A DNA stretch of 64,000 bases from Protonemura montana (lineage: Eukaryota > Arthropoda > Insecta > Plecoptera > Nemouridae), in NCBI GenBank assembly GCA_947568835.1, contig OX387608.1:18138535-18202534 (forward strand), in the 5' to 3' direction. The notes under the pieces were generated by a model that had not been told where the DNA came from, searched no databases, and was given only the letters and a program-made list of their open reading frames with translations. This document shows positions 1-10,410 of this stretch, one piece after another. The first letter of the stretch is position 1. The number at the start of each line of letters is the position of its first letter. The position numbers were made by a program, and so were the translations under genes.

Positions 1-1580
1 GGTTCTAGGTAGAGACAGAACATTAATATTAAACCGTTGAGTGTGCAGGTTCTAGGTAGAGACAGAACGTTAATGTTAAACCCTTGAGTGTGCAGGTTCT
101 AGGTAGAGACAGAACATTAATGTTAAACCGTTGAGTGTGCAAGTTCTAGGTAGAGACAGAACGTTAATGTTAAACCGTTGAGTGCATGCTGGTTCTAGGT
201 AGAGACAGAACGTTAATGTTAAACCGTTGAGTGTGCAGGTTCTAGGCAGAGACAGAACGTTAATGTTAAACCGTTGAGTGTGTAGGTTCTAGGTAGAGAC
301 AGATCGTTAATGTTAAACCGTTGAGTGTGCTGGTTCTAGGTAGAGACAGAACGTTAATGTTAAACCGTTGAGTGTGCAGGTTCTAGGTAGAGACAGAACG
401 TTGATGTTAAACCGTTGAGTGTGCTGGTTCTAGGTAGAGACAGAACGTTAATGTTAAACCGTTGAGTGTGCTGGTTCTAGGTAGAGACAGAACGTTAATG
501 TTAAACCGTTGAGTGTGGAGGTTCTAGGTAGAGACAGAACGTTAATGTTAAACCGTTGAGTGTGCTGGTTCTAGGTAGAGACAGAACGTTAATGTTAAAC
601 CGTTGAGTGTGCTGGTTCTAGGTAGAGACAGAACGTTAATGTTAAACCGTTGAGTGTGCAGGTTCTAGGTAGAGACAGAACGTTAATGTTAAACCGTTGA
701 GTGTGCAGGTTCTAGGTAGAGACAGAACGTTAATGTTAAACCGTTGAGTGTGCTGGTTCTAGGTAGAGACAGAACGTTAATGTTAAACCGTTGAGTGTGC
801 AGGTTCTAGGTAGAGACAGAACGTTAATGTTAAACCGTTGAGTGTGCTGGTTCTAGGTAGAGACAGAACGTTAATGTTAAACCGTTGAGTGTGCAGGTTC
901 TAGGTAGAGACAGAACGTTAATGTTAAACCGTTGAGTGTGCAGGTTCTAGGTAGAGACAGAACGTTAATGTTAAACCGTTGAGTGTGCAGGTTCTAGGTA
1001 GAGACAGAACGTTAATGTTAAACCGTTGAGTGTGGAGGTTCTAGGTAGAGACAGAACGTTAATGTTAAACCGTTGAGTGTGCTGGTTCTAGGTAGAGACA
1101 GAACGTTAATGTTAAACCGTTGAGTGTGCTGGTTCTAGGTAGAGACAGAACGTTAATGTTAAACCGTTGAGTGTGCAGGTTCTAGGTAGAGACAGAACGT
1201 TAATGTTAAACCGTTGAGTGTGCAGGTTCTAGGTAGAGACAGAACGTTAATGTTAAACCGTTGAGTGTGCTGGTTCTAGGTAGAGACAGAACGTTAATGT
1301 TAAACCGTTGAGTGTGCAGGTTCTAGGTAGAGACAGAACGTTAATGTTAAACCGTTGAGTGTGCTGGTTCTAGGTAGAGACAGAACGTTAATGTTAAACC
1401 GTTGAGTGTGCAGGTTCTAGGTAGAGACAGAACATTAATGTTAAACCGTTGAGTGTGCAGGTTCTAGGTAGAGACAGAACGTTAATGTTAAACCGTTGAG
1501 TGTGCAGGTTCTAGGTAGAGACAGAACGTTAATGTTAAACTGTTGAGTGTGCAGGTTCTAGGTAGAGACAGAACGTTAAG
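1..1580. repeat. 47-bp satellite array, about 33.6 copies
   Basis: The unit begins GGTTCTAGGTAGAGACAGAA, has GTTAATGTTAAACCGTTGAG in its second half and ends GTGTGCA or GTGTGCT. Copies are nearly identical. Unit 4 is longer (49 bp) through a changed end (GTGCATGCT). The last two bases of each unit (CA, CT, GA or TA) mark unit types, and units 11-21 and 22-32 carry the same type order, giving a 517-bp higher-order repeat. The array is cut by the left window edge and ends mid-unit near 1580. I see no coding capacity. Confidence 0.97.
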
Positions 1581-1602
1581 TCAGTCAAATGAGTCAAATG
1601 TT

Positions 1603-1810
1603 GACGACGACGACGACGACGACGACGCCGACGACGACGACGACGAAGACGAAGACGAAGACCGGAAGACCGGAAGACCGGAAGACCGGAAGACCGGAAG
1701 ACCGGAAGACCGGAAGACGGGAGACTGGAAGACCGGAAGACCGGAAAACGGTAGACGAGAATTAGACGAGAATTAGACGAGAATAAGTCCAGTATTAGAC
1801 GAGAATATGA
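1603..1810. repeat. transitional microsatellite island (GAC, GAAGAC, CGGAAGAC, GACGAGAATTA)
   Basis: Within about 200 bp the sequence passes from (GAC)n with one GCC variant (1603-1644), to three GAAGAC hexamers (1645-1662), to about nine CGGAAGAC octamers (1663 to about 1740), then to GACGAGAATTA-type units that lead into the GAGATTT array. The GAAGAC hexamer and the CGGAA interrupter are the same parts that build the 43.8-kb array starting at 13105. A 77-codon acidic reading frame crosses it but is a by-product of the repeats. Confidence 0.9.
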
Positions 1811-3280
1811 CGAGATTTGGCGAGATTTAGACGAGATGTGGCGAGATTAAGACGAGATTTGGCGAGATTTAGACGAGATTTGGCGAGATTTAGAGGAGGT
1901 TTGGCGAGATTTGGCGAGATTTGGCGAGATTTGGCGAGATTAAGACGAGATTTGGCGAGATTTGGCGTGATTTGGCGAGATTTGTCGAGATTTAGACGAG
2001 ATTTGGCGAGATTTGGCGAGTTATGGCGAGATTTGGCGAGATTTAGACGAGATGGTGAGATTTGGCGAGATTAAGACGAGATTTGGCGAGATTTGGCGAG
2101 ATTTGGCGAGATTTGACGAGATTTAGACGAGATTTGGCGAGATTTAGACGAGATTTGGCAAGATATAGACGAGATTTGGCAAGATTTAGACGAGATGGCG
2201 AGATTTGGCGAGATGAGCGAGATTTAGACGAGATTTGGCGAGATTTAGACAAGATTTGGTGAGATTTGGCGAGATTTAGACGAGATTTGGCGAGATTTAG
2301 ACGAGATTTGGCGAGATTTGGTGAGATTTGGCGAGATTTGGCGAGATTTGACGAGATTGAGACGAGATTCGGCGAGATTTAGACGAGATTTGGCAAGATT
2401 TGGCGAGATTTAGACGAGATTTGGCGAGATTTGGCGAGATTTAGACGAGATTCGGTAAGATTTGGCGAGATTTGGTGAGATTAAGACGATCATATTTGGC
2501 GATATGTGGCGAGATTTAGACGAGATTTTGCGAGATTTAGACGAGATTTGGCGAGATTAAGACGAGATTTAGACGAGATTTGGCGAGATTTGGCGAGATT
2601 TGACGAGATTTGACGAGATTTGGCGAGATTTGGCGAGATTTGGCGAGATTTCGACGAGATTTGGCGAGATTTGGCGAGATTTAGACGAGATTTGGCGAGA
2701 TTTAGACGAGATTTCGACGAGATTTGGCGAGATTTGGCGAGATTTCGACGAGATTTGGCGAGATTTAGCGAGATTTGGCAAGATTTGGCGAGATTTAGAC
2801 GAGATTTGGTGAGATTTGGCGAGATTTGGCGAAATTTGACGAGATTTAGACGAGATTTGGCGATATTTAGACGAGATGTAGAAGAGATTTGGCGGGATTT
2901 GGCGGGATTTGGCGAGAATTAGACGAGATTTGGCGAGATTTAGACGAGATTTGGCGAGATTTGGCGAGATTTAGACAATATTTGGCGAGATTTAGACGAG
3001 ATTTGGCGAGATTGGGCGAGATTTAGACGAGATTTGTCGAGATTTAGATGAGAATTGGCGAGATTTGGCGAGATTTAGACGAGATTTGGCGAGATTTGGC
3101 GAGATTTAGACGAGATTTAGACGAGATTTGGCGAGATTTGGCGAGATTTAGACAAGATTTAGGCGAGATTTGGCGAGATTTAGACGAGATTTGGCGAGAT
3201 TTAGACGAGATTTCGCGAGATTTCGCGAGATTTCGACGAGATTAGGCGAGATTTGGCGAGATTTAGACGAGATTTGGCGA
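1811..3280. repeat. mixed 10/11-bp satellite (GAGATTTGGC / GAGATTTAGAC)
   Basis: Two related units, GAGATTTGGC (10 bp) and GAGATTTAGAC (11 bp), alternate irregularly for about 1.47 kb. Scattered variants include TTTCGAC, TTTGTC, TTTGAC and shortened GAGATG. Translations give repetitive Ala-Arg-Phe, Asp-Glu-Ile-Trp or Ser-Lys-Ser peptides with no recognisable domain, so I reject coding. The right end runs directly into the 41-bp satellite, sharing GCGAGATC. Confidence 0.95.
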
Positions 3281-3600
3281 GATCAGCTGACTGGATCCTA
3301 TGCTCTATTCAGGTTATTTGAGATCAGCTGGCTAGATCCTATGCTCTATCCAGGATATTTGAGATCAGCTGGCTGGATCCTATGCTCTATTCAAGTTATT
3401 TGAGATCAGCTGACTGGATCCTATGCTCTATTCAGGTTATTTGAGATCAGCTGGCTGGATCCTATGCTCTATCCAGGTTATTTGAGATCAGCTGGCTGGA
3501 TACTATGCTCTATTCAAGTTATTTGAGATCAGCTGACTGGATCCTATGCTCTATTCAGGTTATTTGAGATCAGCTGGCTGGATCCTATGCTCTATCCATG
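3281..3600. repeat. 41-bp satellite, left array (about 7.8 copies)
   Basis: The unit starts GATCAGCTGGCTGGATCCTA and continues TGCTCTATCCAGGTTATTTGA. Spacing is exactly 41 bp, for example 3281 to 3322. Variants are CTGACTGG versus CTGGCTGG, and CTATTCA versus CTATCCA. Each unit holds GGATCC, CAGCTG and two GATC sites. The same family in the same orientation recurs at 62294-62946. Confidence 0.96.
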
Positions 3601-3610
3601 TGTGTTCTAT

Positions 3611-4666
3611 CTATCTGCTGACTGTCGCGCTAGAGTGGCTAACTGCTGACTGTCTCGCTAGAGTGGCTATCTGCTGACTGTCTCGCTAGAGTGACTATCT
3701 GCTGACTGTCTCGCTAGAGTGACTATCTGCTGACTGTCTCGCTAGAGTGACTATCTGCTGACTGACTCGCTAGAGTGGCTATCTGCTGACTGTCTCGCTA
3801 GAGTGGCTATCTGCTGACTGTCTCGCTAGAGTGGCTATCTGCTGACTGTCTCGCTAGAGTGGCTATCTGCTGACTGTCTCGCTAGAGTGGCTATCTGCTG
3901 ACTGTCTCGCTAGAGTGGCTATCTGCTGACTGTCTCGCTAGAGTGGCTATCTGCTGACTGTCTCGCTAGAGTGGCTATCTGCTGACTGTCTCGCTAGAGT
4001 GGCTATCTGCTGACTGTCTCGCTAGAGTGGCTATCTGCTGACTGCCTCGCTAGAGTGACTATCTGCTGACTGTCTCGCTAGAGTGGCTATCTGCTGACTG
4101 TCTCGCTAGAGTGGCTATCTGCTGACTGTCTCGCTAGAGGGGCTATCTGCTGACTGTCTCGCTAGAGTGGCTATCTGCTGACTGTCTCGCTAGAGTGGCT
4201 ATCTGCTGACTGTCTCGCTAGAGTGGCTATCTGCTGACTGTCTCGCTAGAGTGGCTATCTGCTGACTGTCTCGCTAGAGTGTCTATCTGCTGACTGTCTC
4301 GCTAGAGTGGCTATCTGCTGACTGTCTCGCTAGAGTGGCTATCTGCTGACTGTCTCGCTAGAGTGGCTATCTGCTGACTGTCTCGCTAGAGTGGCTATCT
4401 GCTGACTGTCTCGCTAGAGTGGCTATCTGCTGACTGTCTCGCTAGAGTGGCTATCTGCTGACTGTCTCGCTAGAGTGGCTATCTGCTGACTGTCTCGCTA
4501 GAGTGGCTATCTGCTGACTGTCTCGCTAGAGTGGCTATCTGCTGACTGTCTCGCTAGAGTGGCTATCTGCTGACTGTCTCGCTAGAGTGGCTATCTGCTG
4601 ACTGTCTCGCTAGAGTGGCTATCTGCTGACTGTCTCGCTAGAGTGGCTATCTGCTGACTGTCTCGC
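3611..4666. repeat. 28-bp satellite (about 37.7 copies)
   Basis: The unit is CTGCTGACTGTCTCGCTAGA followed by GTGGCTAT. Copies are highly homogeneous, with single changes such as GTGACTAT, GTGTCTAT, CTGCCTCGC and GAGGGGC. The first units, near the junction with the 41-bp array, are more divergent (GTCGCGCT, GCTAACTG), as is usual at array edges. Units are contiguous with no spacers. Confidence 0.96.
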
Positions 4667-6157
4667 GTGCTCTTCATGTACACAATGTAATGACTGTTTA
4701 TCGATATATCACGGTTACCTTTTCCCTGAAATATGACACATGACCAGTTCTGTTCAGGAGAGAGGTTGGAGGGATGAAAGTTAAGCAACACTGCGCTGGA
4801 TCAGGTATTGGATGGGTGACCATCATTTTATTTTGAATGCGTATTTGAAGACAATGATATTAATTAAATAATAATCTTAATGAGATTTCCCTATTGTGTG
4901 ACATTGCGGCTTTCGCAGCCAGTGCAGCGGCTATTGCTTTGGAAAAAGTTAGTGAGCAGGGATCCTGGTAGGCAGGTGTTACGTTGGTGCTAGTTAACAC
5001 TGTGGTCATGAGATCAGTGTAACAACATTGGGTTCAGGAACAAGTGATAGTGACTTTACTATACATAGTATTTCCAGGGACCAAACTGTCAATGATAATG
5101 GCCAATCAGATGCAGAAATTGTGGCAACATGAGCACGTGACAGCTTGGGGTAATGTTGCTAGATGGTTGTGAGATCAGCCATATTTTCCTACATGTTGTA
5201 ATCCTGGGAATGATACAACTTTACCACCATAGAGTTTCTCGGGTCTACCTGTAAACTCGATGCTACCAATTTGTAAACAACTTGAAGACTTTCATTGAAT
5301 TTTACAAATGAAAGTGACAATATTAACCAAACGGTTGGAAAGCGGTGGTTGTGAAATGTGTTAATCACACTTCTCTCTTAGTTATCTCGACGCCTTGATA
5401 ACCTCTGCTTCCCGGTCGACCGCGAACTCCCTGCGTCAATAGCGTGACATCTGCATGGCCTTCCAGACCTAAAGTCTAGACAGTCTTTAGTCCCGACAGA
5501 CGATAATTCTGCTGTTTTTTAGATCCTTGTATCATGGGTTTTCCCTTTTGATATTTCAATGAAAACCAAAAGTTCGGAGGAAAGCAATACGAGGGTTCGA
5601 CGGGCGGTATCCCGATTTTTACACTGAATTACAAACGTTACGTGGAATTTATCAATGGATTTTATTTAGAAACATAGGTGATGAAAAATTGGAACAGATG
5701 ACAAGTTTAGTAAATGATACAGTGGTAAAGAATTGAAAAGAGGTATAAAAGTGGTTACAGACAATCACTGAATTTATGCATGAGATTTTACAAGTATATA
5801 TTATTATCAAGTAACTCACCAGGGGAATGGATTCTTGCAGCGTCGCACTTGCTCAGTTTGAAATCAGACTTTAGTTGAAAAACTAGACTTGTTGGGAAAT
5901 TGGCAAATTGAATAAGTTTCTGTGTATTTCTATCAATCAGAATTACAAGTCTAAACGTGATTTTACAAGATGTTACTTTTTGACGACGACTGACGTGGAG
6001 GTGTTCTTACTGGCTCAGTACTGGCTACTCTCTTGCTACTGCTTTCAAAAACTGGACTATATATACTGGCAAGTGTTCGGCTGCAGTCGACCAAGGGTGG
6101 GAACACATATGTTGGAATGCGGATATCTGGAAAACCACCCTTCTTAAGGTAATAAGA
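4667..6157. other. unique AT-rich DNA, no gene seen apart from a 5S-like fragment
   Basis: About 1.5 kb lies between the 28-bp and 104-bp arrays. It holds one 5S rRNA-like fragment near 4776. Short open frames (for example 5908-6147 plus and 5963-6184 minus) show no recognisable domain, overlap on opposite strands and lack convincing splice context. A stretch near 5345-5375 resembles 7985-8010 (both contain GGTTGTGAAATG followed closely by TAATCAC), hinting at a shared dispersed element either side of the 104-bp array. Confidence 0.5.
4776..4823 (+). ncRNA. 5S rRNA-like fragment (pseudogene or 5S-derived SINE head)
   Basis: The stretch contains GAAAGTTAAGCAACACTGCG and then, 8 bp later, AGGTATTGGATGGGTGACCA. 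These match the internal promoter part of metazoan 5S rRNA genes: box A (AAGYTAAGC) and box C (TGGATGGGTGACC) in the right order and at about the normal distance. Sequence on either side does not look like 5S, and the usual 3' arm and T-run are missing, so this is not a functional 5S gene. It could be a truncated 5S pseudogene or the promoter region of a SINE3-type, 5S-derived SINE. Confidence 0.65.
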
Positions 6158-7889
6158 AATCACATAGTGCACTCTGGTCTTCATGATAAAGGTGGTGTTC
6201 TAGAAAGTCAAGGGTGGCTGTTGACCGTGGTGATTTATATGCTATTGCAGTTAAGACAAGAGATCTCATGTTGCACTCTGGTCTTCATGATAAAGGTGGT
6301 GTTCTAGAAAGTCAAGGGTGGCTGTTGACCGTGGTGATTTATATGCTATTGCAGTTAAGACAAGAGATCTCATGTTGCACTAGATGGTCTTCATGATAAA
6401 GGTGGTGTTCTAGAAAGTCAAGGGTGGCTGTTGACCGTGGTGATTTATATGCTATTGCAGTTAAGACAAGAGATCTCATGTTGCACTAGATGGTCTTCAT
6501 GATAAAGGTGGTGTTCTAGAAAGTCAAGGGTGGCTGTTGACCGTGGTGATTTATATGCTATTGCAGTTAAGACAAGAGATCTCATAGTGCACTCTGGTCT
6601 TCATGATAAAGGTGGTGTTCTAGAAAGTCAAGGGTGGCTGTTGACCGTGGTGATTTATATGCTATTGCAGTTAAGACAAGAGATCTCATGTTGCACTCTG
6701 GTCTTCATGATAAAGGTGGTGTTCTAGAAAGTCAAGGGTGGCTGTTGACCGTGGTGATTTATATGCTATTGCAGTTAAGACAAGAGATCTCATGTTGCAC
6801 TCTGGTCTTCATGATAAAGGTGGTGTTCTAGAAAGTCAAGGGTGGCTGTTGACCGTGGTGATTTATATGCTATTGCAGTTAAGACAAGAGATCTCATGTT
6901 GCACTCTGGTCTTCATGATAAAGGTGGTGTTCTAGAAAGTCAAGGGTGGCTGTTGACCGTGGTGATTTATATGCTATTGCAGTTAAGACAAGAGATCTCA
7001 TGTTGCACTCTGGTCTTCATGATAAAGGTGGTGTTCTAGAAAGTCAAGGGTGGCTGTTGACCGTGGTGATTTATATGCTATTGCAGTTAAGACAAGAGAT
7101 CTCATGTTGCACTCTGGTCTTCATGATAAAGGTGGTGTTCTAGAAAGTCAAGGGTGGCTGTTGACCGTGGTGATTTATATGCTATTGCAGTTAAGACAAG
7201 AGATCTCATGTTGCACTAGATGGTCTTCATGATAAAGGTGGTGTTCTAGAAAGTCAAGGGTGGCTGTTGACCGTGGTGATTTATATGCTATTGCAGTTAA
7301 GACAAGAGATCTCATGTTGCACTCTGGTCTTTATGATAAAGGTGGTGTTCTAGAAAGTCAAGGGTGGCTGTTGACCGTGGTGATTTATATGCTATTGCAG
7401 TTAAGACAAGAGATCTCATGTTGCACTCTGGTCTTCATGATAAAGGTGGTGTTCTAGAAAGTCAAGGGTGGCTGTTGACCGTGGTGATTTATATGCTATT
7501 GCAGTTAAGACAAGAGATCTCATGTTGCACTCTGGTCTTCATGATAAAGGTGGTGTTCTAGAAAGTCAAGGGTGGCTGTTGACCGTGGTGATTTATATGC
7601 TATTGCAGTTAAGACAAGAGATCTCATGTTGCACTCTGGTCTTCATGATAAAGGTGGTGTTCTAGAAAGTCAAGGGTGGCTGTTGACCGTGGTGATTTAT
7701 ATGCTATTGCAGTTAAGACAAGAGATCTCATGTTGCATTCTGGTCTTCATGATAAAGGTGGTGTTCTAGAAAGTCAAGGGTGGCTGTTGACCGTGGTGAT
7801 TTATATGCTATTGCAGTTAAGACAAGAGATCACATGTTGCACTCTGGTCTTCATGATAAAGGTGGTGTTCTAGAAGGGCAAGGGTGGAT
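6158..7889. repeat. 104-bp satellite (16 full units plus partial edges)
   Basis: The unit contains GTGGCTGTTGACCGTGGTGA, ATGCTATTGCAGTTAAGACA and TGATAAAGGTGGTGTTCTAG. The landmark ATT/ATG-free frame start recurs at 6214, 6318, 6424, 6530 and then every 104 bp to 7780, with 106-bp steps after 6318, 6424 and 7154 where CTCTGG is replaced by CTAGATGG. Because 104 is not divisible by three, each unit is read in a different frame from the last, and open frames close after about two units. I regard it as non-coding. Confidence 0.95.
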
Positions 7890-8791
7890 TCCTATGCTAA
7901 TGAAGTTCAGGGTAGCTAACCATTGTGTTCAGGAATTTGGCCGGTGTACAGGCTCAACAAGGATGCAATCTATGATTGCATGGAGGTGGTTGTGAAATGA
8001 GAGTAATCACGAGGATACATTGTGATACACATTTACTTGATAGTTACTCCCTAATTTTTGCTTCAGAATTATATACAGTTGTTAGCTACGCTTTTCATTG
8101 ATACTGTTCATTTGATGGCTTCATCAGTTTTACAATAAATTGTGCCAAATGCATGAGTTCGTAAAAACATGCATCAACTATAACCGCCTCTAACGTAATC
8201 CATAATAAGTAGTTATCTAAAAGCTAAATCACAAAAGTCACACTTGTTTAAATTACTAGTCTTTTGTGATAGTTTAGTAAAATTAGTCAATTTAAAAAAA
8301 AAAACTGTCGGCTGAACAAGCGACCAGTTGACATGTTATCTCGATCCGTTGAAAGGAACACAGATTCTTACAGCTTCTTCAGGTGACCCAGACTCAAGGA
8401 AATGTACAAAAAACAATTTTTTCAATTTTTTATTTTTCCATTTGATGTTTTAGCTTTTCAAATATATAATTACGGTTATGTAGTATTATTCTTACAATTA
8501 CAGGATTGTTTTATTTCGATCGATTTGCAATAGCATATCGTGCATGGCATTAATTTTCTGAATATGGTAACCAAGTTTTGTTATTTTTCAATCCTGCTTT
8601 GTCATTTTCAATATCAGGCTGAATTTGGCTGAATCAAAATTTAAATAGTTGCGCCAACATTCGTCTGTACCGGCTGTCCTTGTTGAACAGATGTTGATTA
8701 AATGTTGGTTCCGATTTGAGTGGTATCAGAGGTGGTATACTTCAGTTTACTTCGATCGTTTTATATGGTTTTGTTTGTGCCATATTTGATA
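7890..8791. other. unique AT-rich DNA, no gene seen
   Basis: About 0.9 kb of AT-rich sequence. It includes an A-run near 8292-8304 and long T-rich stretches, with no open frame of note on either strand. Part of it may be the upstream region of the broken Mutator-like gene that follows. Confidence 0.5.
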
Positions 8792-9294
8792 ATGCTTTGT
8801 TGTTTACGTTTAACGAAGAAGCGAAAGCAAAGCTTTCAGATAAAATCAGTTTTTAAGCCTCAAGATGTTGTAGTGGAAAAGAAGCAAAAGTGGGGTTAAA
8901 TACGCCTGGTACCAGGCGCTCAATAACGCCTTTTTTAAGTTCGTCAAGACAAAAGTTGGAAGGACACTTTGAAGATTCAGAAATCAGTGAGAATAGTCCA
9001 GACAGTGGTAACGAAATTATCAAAATGGAACTTTTGACGGTTGCTCTGCAGAGCTTCGTTGCTTGTCGCGAGTGCCACGACAAATCCTGCATCTCTACAG
9101 TGACCAGTGTGCATAATAGTCTTGCATCAAAACTGAAACTTTTTGTGAACGTTGTAAAGCTGAGTTCGCCTTCGATTCATCAGAGAAAAGAGTAATTGCA
9201 GCTGCTGGTTAAGCTTTTTTGGTATGATGTGAATACACGTTTCGTTTTTGGTCTACGAAAGATTAGCAAGGAGCGCAAGGCAAGGCAGATTTGA
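8792..9294 (+). pseudogene. degenerate Mutator-like transposase-domain protein, N-terminal part
   Basis: Three frames must be joined. The first runs from ATG 8792 to a TAA at 8897 and is lysine-rich (KKRKQ near its start). The second (8890 to about 9140) is open and contains a leucine-rich stretch ELLTVALQSFVACRECH followed by a second cysteine block, NSLASKLKLF. After a slip in the T-run at 9140-9144 the third frame reads CERCKAEFAFDSSEKR to a TAA at 9210. A further frame from 9220 reads WYDVNTRFVFGLRKISK to a TGA at 9292. The order (LL-helix, CxxC, LAS-L, CxxC, S-K, then a VNxRxVxGLR block) matches what I remember of the Mutator-like transposase-domain proteins repeated in cnidarian and mollusc genomes. 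The DDE catalytic part is not visible. At least three frame breaks make it a pseudogene or relic. The family call rests on memory of motifs, not alignment. Confidence 0.5.
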
Positions 9295-10104
9295 AGAAAC
9301 TGCAAGCGGCAGCTTGAGGACATGGAAGATAACTTGGACAACCCTTCTTATCGAGCTGGAATCGCTTGCAAAATGAGAAAGTCAAATTTAATTTATTGTT
9401 ACAGGTGGTACAATTTAGTAATTTAGTGGAATTTATTGGTCAGCAAAACGCGTCAAACATGAAAATACTATGCAAGATCCAAGAAAACTATTGTATTACT
9501 TATAATTAGAAGTATGTCTGCTCAAATAAAATAACTTTTTGGTTCTAATACTTTCAGAACATTGCGCTTTTATGGAAAAATAGCAAAAATAGCGTGCTAA
9601 AAATAACCACTGCGATTATCTCGGCTCCCAGTTTTGTTGTATTCATTGTACTTTTACTCAGAGTCTGAAAAGCAGCCTCATCATCCCCTCATTCACAGAA
9701 CTCATTAGATCAGTGCCACATGGCCAATGCAACCATCTTCTGACTTTGTGTTGGTTTGATTCTAGCTTGCAGTGAAGTCTGGAAGGACATAGAGTTGAGC
9801 TGTCAACTTCAACTCATCCTACAGATGTGACTCTTGACAGGTAGGTTTCAATATTTCAAGATGCAATACAAAGTGGAAATATATCATCATGGTTTGTTGA
9901 GGGGGCAGTGAGGGATGTTACTAATGTGGCATCAAAGAAAATAAAGCCAGACTTAACGGTAATGTATCTCTACATCACAAAACATTCAATTCTGATTTAA
10001 ATTTGTGCTAATAACTAAATGTTCCTTTGTATTTGTTGCCTACATTCACTTGCTTGATGTTTGCATAATTCCATTGATTTAGAGAATAACAAATGTTGAG
10101 CCCA
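9295..10104. other. unique DNA with a weak coding-like stretch
   Basis: Frame 9776-10000 on the plus strand is open for about 75 codons except for one TAG at 9842. The second part begins VSIFQDAIQSGNISSWF and reads like protein. A CAG/GTAGGT donor-like site sits at 9840/9841 and an acceptor-like TTGCAG ends at 9772, but an exon between them would have a stop in every frame. I therefore do not call a gene. The rest of the interval shows nothing. Confidence 0.3.
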
Positions 10105-10262
10105 AACCAAGTTTTAACCAAGTTTTAACCAAGTTTTAACCAAGTTTTAACCAAGTTTTAACCAAGTTTTAACCAAGTTTTAACCAAGTTTTAACCAAGT
10201 TTTAACCAAGTTTTAACCAAGTTTTAACCAAGTTTTAACCAAGTTTTAACCAAGTTTTAACC
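10105..10262. repeat. 11-bp minisatellite AACCAAGTTTT, about 14 copies
   Basis: Perfect or near-perfect tandem copies of AACCAAGTTTT run to 10262. They end 23 bp before a strong splice acceptor (10285). The array supplies a TTTTAAC motif every 11 bp. Confidence 0.97.
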
Positions 10263-10285
10263 GATGCACGCCTGTCTTTTCTCAG

Positions 10286-10410
10286 TGGATACAATGGACA
10301 TGTCATCAAGCATTGGACAGGCTGAGTTCATCAACCTCACTGCCCTCGGTCGCGATCTTTCTTCGGTGACCAACGTTGTTGAAGATTTACATGCTACTGA
10401 CTCCGCATGA
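10286..10410 (+). CDS. candidate exon, unrecognised protein
   Basis: A pyrimidine-rich acceptor (CCTGTCTTTTCTCAG) ends at 10285. Entered in phase 1 (one base from an upstream exon), the frame is open for about 41 codons to a TGA at 10408-10410. It encodes a helix-prone peptide that includes VDTMDMSSSIGQAEF and LGRDLSSVTNVVEDLHA. The other two frames contain early stops. A strong donor-like GTG/GTGAGT follows the stop at 10414/10415, so this could be a terminal coding exon with a UTR intron, an alternatively used exon, or part of a decayed gene. I do not recognise the protein. It may belong with the acidic exons downstream, but no frame joins them without skipping the TGA. Confidence 0.35.

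Noticed and set aside
1817-3403. Repetitive frames in the 10/11-bp array
   Set aside because: Both strands give similar low-complexity peptides, and they end when a unit of the other length shifts the frame.
1-4666. CRISPR array, because of 28- and 47-bp direct repeats
   Set aside because: Units are contiguous with no unique spacers, there are no cas genes, and the window is eukaryotic.
6214-7995. Repeated 60-71-codon frames in the 104-bp array as a small gene family
   Set aside because: The unit length is not a multiple of three, each frame is just two units read in different phases, and most start at GTG.
9773-9840. A 68-bp exon between TTGCAG and CAG/GTAGGT
   Set aside because: All three phases contain a stop, including TGA as the first codon of the best frame.
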